Of a DNA stretch of 54,906 bases, positions 8,700 to 16,294 are shown piece after piece. Below the pieces are notes generated by a model. That model ran no database searches. It had not been told where the DNA came from and worked only from the letters and a program-made list of their open reading frames with translations. How positions within the stretch are numbered: position 1 is the stretch's first letter; each line of letters starts with the position of its first letter. The stretch is from contig CAKMNX010000007.1 in assembly GCA_927910745.1 (NCBI GenBank), positions 1-54,906 on the forward strand, written 5' to 3'. Both the position numbers and the translations under genes were made by a program. Origin of the DNA: an uncultured Candidatus Saccharibacteria bacterium (GTDB lineage Bacteria > Patescibacteriota > Saccharimonadia > Saccharimonadales > Saccharimonadaceae).

Positions 8700-9209
8700 T
8701 CAATGAATTTGCAGAGGTGGATGATACATACTAACAATACGAAACGCCCATGCTAGCCCAAGTGCGCCAACGATAATCAATGTTCTCATCGCTATCTCTA
8801 CCTGCCTGTAATGCCGCACGTGAAAGCGAGGAATGGTAGCAAGCATCGCGACAAGGAAGCTCAGTGCTATAGTTATTGAGGCGGGAATGAATCCATGTCC
8901 AGCCTGGAAGGCAAATGCGCCCATTAAGAACGCTGCTGAGCCATAGATGATGCGCGAAATAGGCCTCCTACCACGGCCAAGCCATAGCACACCAGCCGCA
9001 AAGCAGGCTGCATCCATGCCGAAAATTATGGTAGCTGCCCAAACTGGATCTATTCGTATGTAGTGAGTCGTAGGGTAATTGACTATATATGATATCACCT
9101 CTGATATCAGCGCAACAATAACAAAAATGAGCCATAGCCGCACCATCTGCTTGGTGCGGCGCACTGCTATATTTTGTGGTTGCTGGACGTGGGTGGATGA
9201 TGTGCTCAT
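8700..9209 (-). CDS. Unknown membrane protein, about five helices
   Basis: 169 residues. A hydrophilic N-terminus of about 22 residues is followed by about five hydrophobic segments (roughly 23-45, 59-79, 86-103, 107-126, 142-160). Short Arg-rich loops (LGRGRRPISR, RFHVRHYRQ) would lie on the cytoplasmic side. AGAGGA lies 7 nt before the ATG, with TATTAT further upstream. No catalytic motif is visible and I do not recognise the family. The gene stands alone between an unknown gene and an anchored paralogue-family gene. Confidence 0.6.
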   Translation of the reverse strand: MSTSSTHVQQPQNIAVRRTKQMVRLWLIFVIVALISEVISYIVNYPTTHYIRIDPVWAATIIFGMDAACFAAGVLWLGRGRRPISRIIYGSAAFLMGAFAFQAGHGFIPASITIALSFLVAMLATIPRFHVRHYRQVEIAMRTLIIVGALGLAWAFRIVSMYHPPLQIH

Positions 9210-9297
9210 GATCGTTCCTCTTGTGCTATAATAGCTTCTTAATTTGAAGGTGGTGCAACATTACTCTCTTTCTTACTGGCACTAGCATGCTGTTTAT

Positions 9298-9837
9298 CTA
9301 CATTCCATTCAATTCAACAAACTCATAGACAAACGCCCCGCTGCTCGGTGAAAAACAAAATACATCGTTGGTGCGATGACTCGACGAATAGCGTGCCACG
9401 CAGCGGTTGTCCCTGCTGATGGCTGCTCGAGCTTGATCACGAAACTTCTCTGGTGGAATAGTATGATTACCAAGGATGGCGGTGTCTCGGAATACCGACT
9501 CAGGGTGAGGGAGATTGTCTCCGTAATGGTACCACCCTGAGCAACCGTGTGGGCAATCAGTAAAGGGTTGTATGCTTAGCAGACGATCACGCGTCGCTTT
9601 GTCGGTGATGGTGCCAATAACCATACCATTATTGCCATCCCAGCCGTCTATGGCATACCCCGACTGATAGCTCACATCCATATGGCGAATTGCATCGTGA
9701 TCAAAGCGCCCATAGAAGATCGTCGTTGTAAAGCTACCAATCGTCCCCTCATACAGCCACCAGCCAATCGCCGCAACGACGAACACACCAAGAATAAGGA
9801 TTGGTATAGAGATTTTGTCGAGAAGGAGTTTACGCAT
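9298..9837 (-). CDS. Membrane-anchored four-cysteine protein, paralogue of 50875-51474
   Basis: 179 residues with one N-terminal membrane helix (about 8-28) and an exported domain of about 150 residues. It shares with the protein at 50875-51474 the order SG-x-AI-x-WD, G-x-I...R-x-x-LL, F-x-x-CP-x-x-C-x-GW, then C...C-x-S-P-x-[ST]-G-x-[FY]-VY. Four cysteines are conserved between the two, as expected for disulfides outside the cytoplasm. The start at 9837 lies 6 nt behind a TACAAT box, so the mRNA should be leaderless; the longer frame would read through the promoter. Function unknown. Confidence 0.6.
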   Translation of the reverse strand: MRKLLLDKISIPILILGVFVVAAIGWWLYEGTIGSFTTTIFYGRFDHDAIRHMDVSYQSGYAIDGWDGNNGMVIGTITDKATRDRLLSIQPFTDCPHGCSGWYHYGDNLPHPESVFRDTAILGNHTIPPEKFRDQARAAISRDNRCVARYSSSHRTNDVFCFSPSSGAFVYEFVELNGM

Positions 9838-9843
9838 ATTGTT

Positions 9844-9873
9844 ATTGTAAACTACTATTGCAAAATATGTCAA
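9844..9873 (-). promoter_or_regulatory. Promoter giving a leaderless mRNA
   Basis: Minus strand: TTGACA (9868-9873), 18 bp, TACAAT (9844-9849), then AACAAT and the ATG at 9837. Confidence 0.8.
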
Positions 9874-9882
9874 TTTATACCA

Positions 9883-9910
9883 AAAATACCTCTGCACGCA
9901 GAGGTATTTT
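9883..9910 (-). terminator. rplK terminator
   Basis: Perfect 12-bp stem AAAATACCTCTG / CAGAGGTATTTT with a 4-nt loop. A and T runs on both sides let it work in either direction. Confidence 0.85.
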
Positions 9911-9927
9911 GATGTGTGCCGAGTGGA

Positions 9928-10353
9928 TTAGTCGGTAACTTCCACGCCCATGCTGCGAGCAGTACCCGCCACCGTCTTGATAGCTCCTTCGAGACTAATG
10001 GCGTTGAGTTGCTCCATTTTTGCCTGAGCAATCTCCTCAAGCTGCGCTCGGGTGATCGTCCCAACCTTGTCGCTGTGTGGCTTGCTACTACCCTTCTTGA
10101 TACCGATCGCAGCACGGATCATATCATCAACGGGCTGGCCGAGGCTGCGCCATGCAAAAGTGCGGTCCTCAAACACTTGGATATGGACGATAACATCCTT
10201 ACCCATGTCTGCCTTGGTGGCGTCATTGAATGGGTTGATGAAGTCCATCATATTCAAACCCCACTGACCAAGTGTACTACCAACGGGTGGCCCGGCGGTG
10301 GCACGGCCAGCTGGAATACGAAGCTTCAGGTTGCCGATAACTTTTTTTGCCAT
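9928..10353 (-). CDS. rplK: 50S ribosomal protein L11 (uL11)
   Basis: 141 residues, full length, forms the GTPase-associated centre. It contains KLRIPAGRATAGPPVGSTLG near the N-terminus (the usual text is PAGKATPAPPVGPALG) and GTARSMGVEVTD at the end. AAAGGAAATATA precedes the ATG. It is the last gene of secE-nusG-rplK; rplA, normally next, has been moved to 6.7-7.7 kb. Confidence 0.97.
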   Translation of the reverse strand: MAKKVIGNLKLRIPAGRATAGPPVGSTLGQWGLNMMDFINPFNDATKADMGKDVIVHIQVFEDRTFAWRSLGQPVDDMIRAAIGIKKGSSKPHSDKVGTITRAQLEEIAQAKMEQLNAISLEGAIKTVAGTARSMGVEVTD

Positions 10354-10446
10354 TATATTTCCTTTTACTCAATTACTACTGGTATTGAGTGCGTAACGTT
10401 GCTATTATAGTGGATCGCTTATACAAATGCAAACCGCGTGCGAGGC

Positions 10447-10992
10447 TTATACCTTCTTGACCTGCAGAGCATCAAGCTCAACTGGCGTGTCACGGCCAAA
10501 CATGCTCACCATCACCTTGAGCTTGCCCTTAGTGGTGTCAATCTCACTCACGGTGCCATCAAAGTCTTTGAATGGCCCATCAATGATGCTGACCACTTCC
10601 CCTTCGCTAAAGTCAATCTGGTGCTTGGGGTCTTCCACGCCCATGCGCTTCTTGATCTTCTTAATCTCAGCCTCGCTTACAGGGGTTGGCTCGGTACCGC
10701 TCCCCACAAAGCCCGTGACACCAGGCGTATTGCGTACAATGTACCATGTTTCGTCGGTGAGCTTCATCTCGACCAAGACATAGCCCTGGAAGATCTTAAC
10801 CTCAACGACTTTGCGCTTGCCATTTTTGATCTGGATCTGCTTCTCCTTAGGGACGATTGCATCAAAGATTTTGTCGGCCATATCAACGGCCTGAATGCGC
10901 TGGCGGATGCTATCGGCTACCTTTTCTTCATAGCCGCTGTAGGTGTGGATAGCATACCATTGCCGTGTGCTGTCGTAGCGTTTTTTTGTCAT
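10447..10992 (-). CDS. nusG: Transcription termination/antitermination protein NusG
   Basis: 181 residues, normal length. The NGN domain begins RQWYAIHTYSGYEEKVADSI; the KOW motif is FSEGEVVSIIDGPFKDFDGT (about 128-147). It binds RNA polymerase and couples it to the ribosome or Rho. It follows secE by 3 nt and precedes rplK by 93 nt. Confidence 0.97.
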   Translation of the reverse strand: MTKKRYDSTRQWYAIHTYSGYEEKVADSIRQRIQAVDMADKIFDAIVPKEKQIQIKNGKRKVVEVKIFQGYVLVEMKLTDETWYIVRNTPGVTGFVGSGTEPTPVSEAEIKKIKKRMGVEDPKHQIDFSEGEVVSIIDGPFKDFDGTVSEIDTTKGKLKVMVSMFGRDTPVELDALQVKKV

Positions 10993-10995
10993 TGT

Positions 10996-11355
10996 CTACC
11001 TCCCCAGGATAATTTGAAATAGATATTTAAATGCAGCATCAAGCAACAAAAGCGTCGCACTAAATACTGCAATAAAGCCAAGTAGTGCACCAGACATTTT
11101 CCATGTTGTTGCGCGATCGGGCCAGCGTACCATACGGAGCTCATACCAGGCTCCAGCAAAGTAATTGCGAATCGCCGAGAATGGGCCACGGCGCTGACGC
11201 TTTGACTTGGTTACTTTTGGTTTTTTGGCCTCGGTTTTGGCTGATGCCACAGAGGTTGTCTTTTCTTTTGACGTTTTGGTTTTGGTGGGCGTGGTGTCTT
11301 GCGCGGTGATGCGCGTCACGCGGTTGGTTGATGATTTTTTGCTTGGTTTCGCCAC
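10996..11355 (-). CDS. secE: Preprotein translocase subunit SecE
   Basis: 119 residues with one C-terminal membrane helix (about 87-110) preceded by the conserved amphipathic region WYELRMVRWPDRATTWK. The first 60 residues are a Lys/Thr-rich low-complexity tail, an addition to the short bacterial form. The start is GTG with GGGGAG upstream. It works with SecY (31.3 kb) in the protein channel. Confidence 0.93.
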   Translation of the reverse strand: MAKPSKKSSTNRVTRITAQDTTPTKTKTSKEKTTSVASAKTEAKKPKVTKSKRQRRGPFSAIRNYFAGAWYELRMVRWPDRATTWKMSGALLGFIAVFSATLLLLDAAFKYLFQIILGR

Positions 11356-11373
11356 AGCATACTCCCCAAATTT

Positions 11374-11399
11374 AATAGCCTGTCTTTGCAGGCTGTCAA
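11374..11399 (-). promoter_or_regulatory. secE-nusG-rplK promoter with dyad in the spacer
   Basis: Minus strand: TTGACA (11394-11399), 16 bp, TATTAA. The spacer is almost exactly the inverted repeat AGCCTG-6-CAGGCT (11377-11394), so it could be an operator, or a cut-down terminator. Confidence 0.55.
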
Positions 11400-11563
11400 G
11401 CTCTAGTGTAGCGCGCTGCAGTGAGGGTTGTCAAGAGATGAAAGCTCCAATCTACTCTTTTTCTCCGTTAGCACTTACACGTGCTATCCCTGTTATGCGG
11501 CTCAGCGGGAGGTAACTAGTGGCAAAACGAAGTGTAGCAGCCAAACTCCTCCAGAGAATGCGG

Positions 11564-13201
11564 CTAAGATTTCTTATGCTTCTCGCGCAGTGCTGCTTGC
11601 TGGGCTGCTGCTGGCAGTGCAAAGAAGAAGGTTGAGCCATGGTTGAGCTGACTGGTAAACTCGATGCGCGTGCCGAGCTTGCGAGCCAGCTTGGCTGCAA
11701 TGTAGAGGCCAAGGCCGGTGCCGCCAGTCTCGCGCGTACGGTAGTCTTCGCTGCGCCAGAAGCGTTCGAGGATGTGGGCTTGGTCGCTCTTGCTAATGCC
11801 AATACCAGTGTCGCGCACAGCGATGATAATACGATTACCCTTCTTGCGCGCACTGAGGTGGATTTCTCCTTCTTTGGTGTATTTGAGGGCATTAGAGAGG
11901 AGATTTTGGATAAGCTCACGTACATATAGTGAGCTTGCGACGACATGACCTAGCCGCGGCGATGTCTCGAGCGTGAGAGCGAGCTGCTTTTTGGCAGCCT
12001 GGGGGCGATATTGATGGTAGAGGTCATTCATAAGTGTACGGACATTAAGTAGCTCTGGCATATCAGCAGCGCCACGCTCGGCCTGTGCAAGGGTGCTGAG
12101 GTCATTAACCATCTTGGCTAAGAAAACGACTTGCTCGTGGGCTGCATCAAGGTGGTCTTTGAGCGTGTGCTGCGGCATATCGCGCCGGTGGAGCATGAGC
12201 TGAATATTGCTCAGTGCCCCCTCGGCCGCCGTCAAGGGAGTGCGAAGCTCATGGCTCACCACACTGATGAACTCATCGCGCTCTTCTTCAAGCGACTTTT
12301 CTTTCGTGATGTCGCGCAGGATGAGGACGTAGCCATCGCTTGAGTCGCTCGCTGTATTAACTGCTCGAATTGGTGAAAATACGATGCTCAGGCGGAGCAT
12401 CTCACCCGACACTTCCATCCATACATCATCGCGTGTTTGCGTAACGATCGCAGCGTGGAGCAGCTGGCTGAGACAGACTGGCTGCTTGGTGCTATCGCGC
12501 AGTGGCAGGATGGTATCGATTGGTTTGCCGTGCGGGCTTGTGTTGGTATCAAGCAAATCAAGCGTTGCAGCGTTGTAGAGTTGGATAGTGCCTTGCTGGT
12601 CGGTTGCGATAATAGCGGTCGCGAGATTGTTGATAATCGTCAGAAGCCGATCGTGCTGCAAGGTCATTGCCTCGCGACTGGTATGCAGTGCCGAGCGGTA
12701 GAGATTGTGGCGATATGCAAGGGCAACAATGACCACACCAAGCATAAAGGCCATCAACGTTGTTGTGGTAATATCAACAATACTTTGTGGTGTCAGCCAA
12801 AATGCATCAAGCGCTGCTGTAATAAAAAGCACGAGTGCACTGAGCAGCCACCCAGAGAAGCCAGCATAAGCAAAAGCCGCCAGCATAAACAACGACCACG
12901 CACAGGTAAACGGCACTGCCACACCAGAGATGCTCAGGAGGTAGCTCGAAGCCAGCCCATGATATAAGACAAGCTGCCAGGCTCGCTGCTTGTTCGTCTG
13001 CGATGAGCGGAAACAGGTGTAGAGACCAAGAGCAAGCCAAGCGCTGGCTGCTGCATAGAAAGACCATTCACCTGCCCCAGGAATGCGCTGCATTGCATCA
13101 AGACCGAGGAGTTTGCTATACGCAAAAAGTAAGAGCGGGAAGACAACACTGCTGACTCGCACGACAGTACTGGTTTGGCTATTGGTAGCGTATGGCGACA
13201 C
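11564..13201 (-). CDS. Membrane sensor histidine kinase, orphan
   Basis: 545 residues. Six or so hydrophobic segments occupy about residues 15-165; a PAS domain follows (LLTIINNLATAIIATDQQGT, about 185-300); the HisKA box VVSHELRTPLTAAEG carries the phospho-acceptor His near residue 317; the ATPase domain has ELIQNLLSNALKYT, DTGIGIS and GGTGLGLYIAAKLA. All catalytic boxes look intact. No response regulator lies next to it. The start is taken as GTG 13201 because it lies 6 nt behind TATACT with TTGTGC 18 bp upstream; the track start TTG lies inside that promoter. Confidence 0.9.
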   Translation of the reverse strand: MSPYATNSQTSTVVRVSSVVFPLLLFAYSKLLGLDAMQRIPGAGEWSFYAAASAWLALGLYTCFRSSQTNKQRAWQLVLYHGLASSYLLSISGVAVPFTCAWSLFMLAAFAYAGFSGWLLSALVLFITAALDAFWLTPQSIVDITTTTLMAFMLGVVIVALAYRHNLYRSALHTSREAMTLQHDRLLTIINNLATAIIATDQQGTIQLYNAATLDLLDTNTSPHGKPIDTILPLRDSTKQPVCLSQLLHAAIVTQTRDDVWMEVSGEMLRLSIVFSPIRAVNTASDSSDGYVLILRDITKEKSLEEERDEFISVVSHELRTPLTAAEGALSNIQLMLHRRDMPQHTLKDHLDAAHEQVVFLAKMVNDLSTLAQAERGAADMPELLNVRTLMNDLYHQYRPQAAKKQLALTLETSPRLGHVVASSLYVRELIQNLLSNALKYTKEGEIHLSARKKGNRIIIAVRDTGIGISKSDQAHILERFWRSEDYRTRETGGTGLGLYIAAKLARKLGTRIEFTSQLNHGSTFFFALPAAAQQAALREKHKKS

Positions 13202-13207
13202 GCTTCT

Positions 13208-13237
13208 AGTATACCTGGAGTATGACGGTAGGCACAA
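13208..13237 (-). promoter_or_regulatory. Histidine kinase promoter, leaderless GTG start
   Basis: TTGTGC, 18 bp, TATACT, then 6 nt and the GTG at 13201. Confidence 0.65.
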
Positions 13238-13262
13238 GCGTTTTGTGTGACATTTGCTTATG

Positions 13263-13961
13263 CTATATCATTGGTGTTTCGTGCTTAAGCCGCTGCCGGT
13301 GTGATCGGTAGTGAGGATCATACTGTTCTACTAGCCCCCAAAAAGCTGACGAGTGATTCATGTGGTGGGTATGGCAGAGCTCATGGATCAAGACATAATC
13401 AATCAGCTCATCGGGGAGCTTCATGAGCGCGATATTAAGGCTAATTGTGCCTGTGCTGCTGCAGCTCCCCCATCGAGTGCTTGCATGGCTAAATCGGATG
13501 CGCTGGTAGGTTGAGTTGGTGTACGCAGCAAGCTCCTGAAGACGCTGTGGCAAGTAGGCTTTGGCTTCGCGGCGCAAGATGGTCGCAGCTTCTCGTCGGA
13601 TAGCGCACTGAACGGCTGGCTCGTCTATGGTGTGCTCTGGCGGGAGAGAGACGAGCAGCTTTTGCCTCGCGATGCGCACAGTAGGCTGATCAACCATCTG
13701 TGTGCGGATGATAGCGATCGAGTGATGTTTACCAATTGTCTCTCCGTCTTGATAAACATGTGCAGCGTGCTGGCGTAGGAGCTGACGGAGTGCTTGACGA
13801 TGGGTTGCAATGCTATGGCGGATGAGAAAGAGTGGTGCGTGCCGCGGGGCATTGGCACGGAGCTGGCCATTTGGCGCGAGACGCATTGTGATGGAACGCG
13901 CTTTGGCGCTGCGCTTAATATCGATATCACCAAACTCATCGTCGTGGAGCGTAGAAGACAT
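13263..13961 (-). CDS. YgjP/WrpA-type zinc metallopeptidase (M48-like)
   Basis: 232 residues. The C-terminal third has the family signature YVLIHELCHTHHMNHSSAFW (about 187-206), that is HELxHxxxxNHSxxFW, with the zinc-binding histidines and catalytic Glu. Upstream is the strand IRFSHASTRWGSCSS typical of this family. The N-terminal part is beta-rich (SITMRLAPNGQLRANAPRHA). Start 13961 is chosen because AGGAGGGAGG lies upstream. It is one of few zinc proteins here. Substrate unknown. Confidence 0.85.
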   Translation of the reverse strand: MSSTLHDDEFGDIDIKRSAKARSITMRLAPNGQLRANAPRHAPLFLIRHSIATHRQALRQLLRQHAAHVYQDGETIGKHHSIAIIRTQMVDQPTVRIARQKLLVSLPPEHTIDEPAVQCAIRREAATILRREAKAYLPQRLQELAAYTNSTYQRIRFSHASTRWGSCSSTGTISLNIALMKLPDELIDYVLIHELCHTHHMNHSSAFWGLVEQYDPHYRSHRQRLKHETPMI

Positions 13962-13998
13962 AGATAAAAGCCTCCCTCCTTTTAGCCAAGATGTTATT

Positions 13999-14661
13999 TT
14001 ATTGTACAATGTAGCGTGTCGAGCGAATTTGCCCTCGCCGTGGGGCGCTCGACATAGCGCGCATTGGGTGACTGGCTGGTGTCGGTGGTGACACTTGAGT
14101 GCGCTGCTTTGCTGCTGGTGGAACTGTGGCTGGTGTTTTACTCGGCAGAGCTTCGTCCTCAGTCTGTTGACCGATTTGCTTTAAGAAGGTCAGGGCAGCC
14201 CGGGACTGTGATGAATACGGGTGCTTGCCGCTGATGACAAAATAGAGCTCGCCCGCGTTTGGCTCGCTAAAGCGCCGCACATAGTAATCAAACGCCTCGC
14301 GTGAGAGTCGCTGGTTCTTGACACTTCGGCTTCGGGCTGTTGTTACATCCGTTTGAACCCAAATGATCACTGGTCGATACCCTTCACTCCGTGCCCAGCG
14401 GACGAACTCACTTCGGCGAGCTCGGGTGTTGCTATCGCCCTCGTATAAAAAGGGTTGCTTGGTCTTAGCAATCTCTTGCAAAAATGTCTTCCCTACTACT
14501 GCCGCGGCTGCATCGTCTTGGCAGTAGCCCGAGAGCTCGTTAATATCAATAAAGGGTGAGCCAAAGGCCTTGGCAAACTGAGCGGCAAAAAATGTCTTGC
14601 CGCTACCGGGCAAGCCAACCATGAGTATTGCAAAGGGCCGAACTGGAGGCGTTGGTTGCAT
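13999..14661 (-). CDS. P-loop kinase (AAA_33 / zeta-toxin-like fold)
   Basis: 220 residues. Walker A LMVGLPGSGKTFFA lies near residues 12-25. DINELSGYCQDD gives a DxN/S acidic substrate site; FLYEGDSNTRARR looks like the usual GNFNTRxxR-type segment; the LID has ARSRSVKNQRLSREAFDYYVRRF. This fits small-molecule or polynucleotide kinases that act on unknown substrates. From about residue 150 the protein is Pro/Ala/Arg-rich and disordered. TATAAT ends 7 nt before the ATG, so the mRNA should be leaderless. Confidence 0.75.
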   Translation of the reverse strand: MQPTPPVRPFAILMVGLPGSGKTFFAAQFAKAFGSPFIDINELSGYCQDDAAAAVVGKTFLQEIAKTKQPFLYEGDSNTRARRSEFVRWARSEGYRPVIIWVQTDVTTARSRSVKNQRLSREAFDYYVRRFSEPNAGELYFVISGKHPYSSQSRAALTFLKQIGQQTEDEALPSKTPATVPPAAKQRTQVSPPTPASHPMRAMSSAPRRGQIRSTRYIVQ

Positions 14662-14668
14662 GTATTTT

Positions 14669-14677
14669 ATTATAGCA
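14669..14677 (-). promoter_or_regulatory. Extended -10 promoter, leaderless gene
   Basis: TGCTATAAT on the minus strand, 7 nt before the ATG at 14661. Confidence 0.7.
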
Positions 14678-14764
14678 GACTCCGCGTGGTGCAAGGGATT
14701 TTTAGCATAAACCAAATCAATATTCGCTTTACCATATAAAGTTCTTCCGGTTTGGCTATAGATT

Positions 14765-14777
14765 TGATATACTGGAG
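14765..14777 (+). promoter_or_regulatory. tRNA-Trp promoter, copy 1 of a 13-bp repeat
   Basis: TGATATACTGGAG: an extended -10 (TGA TATACT) 13 nt before tRNA-Trp. The identical 13 bp drive the next gene. Confidence 0.7.
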
Positions 14778-14786
14778 ACAGTACAG

Positions 14787-14861
14787 AGGGGCATAGTACA
14801 ACGGCTAGTATAACGGTCTCCAAAACCGTAGATTGAGGTTCGATTCCTCATGCCCCTGCCA
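14787..14861 (+). tRNA. tRNA-Trp(CCA)
   Basis: Acceptor AGGGGCA/TGCCCCT, D arm GTAC/GTAT, anticodon stem ACGGT/ACCGT with loop CTCCAAA (anticodon CCA), T arm TGAGG-TTCGATT-CCTCA, encoded CCA. It reads UGG only, consistent with UGA being a stop. Confidence 0.95.
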
Positions 14862-14872
14862 CAGTATGATTC

Positions 14873-14898
14873 AACCTCCCCGACGGAGGTATTTTTTG
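14873..14898 (+). terminator. tRNA-Trp terminator
   Basis: ACCTCC, 5-nt loop, GGAGGT, then ATTTTTT. Confidence 0.75.
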
Positions 14899-14908
14899 CC
14901 TAAAGGAG

Positions 14909-14921
14909 TGATATACTGGAG
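14909..14921 (+). promoter_or_regulatory. Promoter, copy 2 of the 13-bp repeat, leaderless gene
   Basis: TGATATACTGGAG again. TATACT (14912-14917) ends 6 nt before the ATG at 14924. Confidence 0.7.
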
Positions 14922-14923
14922 TT

Positions 14924-15670
14924 ATGTCAGCCCATGATGCCATTACCCACCGCGTCAAGCGTGTCGTGCGGCAGGTTTCGCCAGCAGCTTTTGCAGAGCG
15001 TTCGGCGGCGCGCAAGATAGTGCAGCAGTTTGCCGAGCAAGCTGGCTTGATTTATTTCGGAACGATCAACCCGCGAGATGACGACTACCACCCAATCCGC
15101 GGCTACACTATGTCGACGACCCATCGCGATAGGCACTATAGCGTGGGTAATATCCGCGGCTATAATGTTACACTTGTGTCGCGGCGAGATATGGTGCGCA
15201 TTGCCAATAGTCCCAAGCCTTCGCCTCAACAGTGGCTGATAGTCGCGGTAGATATGTACACGCGCCGTGATGTACCATATATGTTTATTGGTCGGCAGGG
15301 CAAGATTGCTAGCTACCCGAGTTACAAATTGCAACCACTCCGACTGGGGATGTTTGGACCGCAACCAGAAGAATTTATGCAGAAATATACGGTGTATGGT
15401 GAGCTTGGGCGAGCAGTCGAGATAGAACGCTACCTCACACCTGATGTAGCATCGGTAATAGTGTCGCATTTTGATGATCTCAGTATTGAGATCTCGAGCG
15501 GTGTCCTCTATATCTATGCCGCTATGGCAACGCCGACGATGGAGCTGCTTGACCGGATGGTGTCTGATGGTCTCTGGCTAGCAGCGACATTCGACGTGTT
15601 TGCCGAGCAGCTTGCCGCTGCGCAAGCTGAGCGCCATACCACCATTCACCAGGGGTATCGCCATAGATAG
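14924..15670 (+). CDS. Unknown soluble protein
   Basis: 248 residues, no signal or membrane segment. It has a basic N-terminus (THRVKRVVRQVSPAAFAERS), then mixed alpha/beta sequence with LIYFGTINPRDDDYHPIRGY (about 42-61), TRRDVPYMFIGRQG and a long C-terminal helix pair (DRMVSDGLWLAATFDVFAEQ). The family is not recognised. It is transcribed from its own promoter just downstream of tRNA-Trp, and the predicted transcript starts at the ATG. Confidence 0.65.
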   Translation: MSAHDAITHRVKRVVRQVSPAAFAERSAARKIVQQFAEQAGLIYFGTINPRDDDYHPIRGYTMSTTHRDRHYSVGNIRGYNVTLVSRRDMVRIANSPKPSPQQWLIVAVDMYTRRDVPYMFIGRQGKIASYPSYKLQPLRLGMFGPQPEEFMQKYTVYGELGRAVEIERYLTPDVASVIVSHFDDLSIEISSGVLYIYAAMATPTMELLDRMVSDGLWLAATFDVFAEQLAAAQAERHTTIHQGYRHR

Positions 15671-15950
15671 TCTTGAGCACTGAAACCTGAGCAATAGTTT
15701 TTCATACCCCCTTCTCTTTTCTGCTTCCCTTAAATACAATAAGAGCTAATGCTGATCAAAACGCGGCTGTCTACCCGAATGATTAAGAATTTGCTAGGTC
15801 TCGCGATAGTCCTTTAGGAATGTCACCCAAATAAAATAGTGAGTAAAAACTAACGCAGAAAAACAGAGACTACAGGTAGTAACGTGTAAGCAATCGATCA
15901 TAGAACCGCATCGGTCGCTATGCTAACTCTTGCAATTGATCGCTACCACA
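15671..15950. other. Intergenic region without recognised features
   Basis: About 280 bases between the unknown gene and the rpmG terminator. No ORF of protein-like composition, RNA gene or long repeat seen. A TACAAT box near 15735 is isolated. Confidence 0.5.
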
Positions 15951-15983
15951 AAAAACAGCATTCGTGAGTGAATGCTGTTTTTG
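15951..15983 (-). terminator. rpmG terminator
   Basis: Perfect 13-bp stem AAAAACAGCATTC / GAATGCTGTTTTT with a 6-nt loop; works in both directions. Confidence 0.85.
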
Positions 15984-16001
15984 ATTATTATTGCGATAAG
16001 A

Positions 16002-16211
16002 CTAGCCTTTGCGCGGTTTAACCTCGTTACGGCCGAGCGATTTCTTCGTCTCTGTGTAAGTAGCGTGCCGACGAGCGATCGGGTCATACTTGCGCAGAAC
16101 AAGCTTATCTGGAGTGTTCATTGTATTCTTGCGCGTTACGTAGGTACGGTGTTTGGTGAGGTTGCTCACAAGAGCAATAATCTTTCGCTTGGTATTGTTC
16201 TTCTTTGCCAT
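16002..16211 (-). CDS. rpmG: 50S ribosomal protein L33 (bL33), cysteine-free form
   Basis: 69 residues. It has the family text NTPDKLVLRKYDPIARRH followed by TYTETKKSL. There is no cysteine, so this is the zinc-independent C-minus form. GAGTAAAG precedes the ATG, and TGCTATAAT lies about 35 nt further upstream. Confidence 0.95.
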   Translation of the reverse strand: MAKKNNTKRKIIALVSNLTKHRTYVTRKNTMNTPDKLVLRKYDPIARRHATYTETKKSLGRNEVKPRKG

Positions 16212-16294
16212 TTCTTTACTCGTTAGATTTTATAAAATATCTTGGTTGATTATAGCATAGCCTATGGTGTAATGCTAGTGGCGATGAGGATTTG

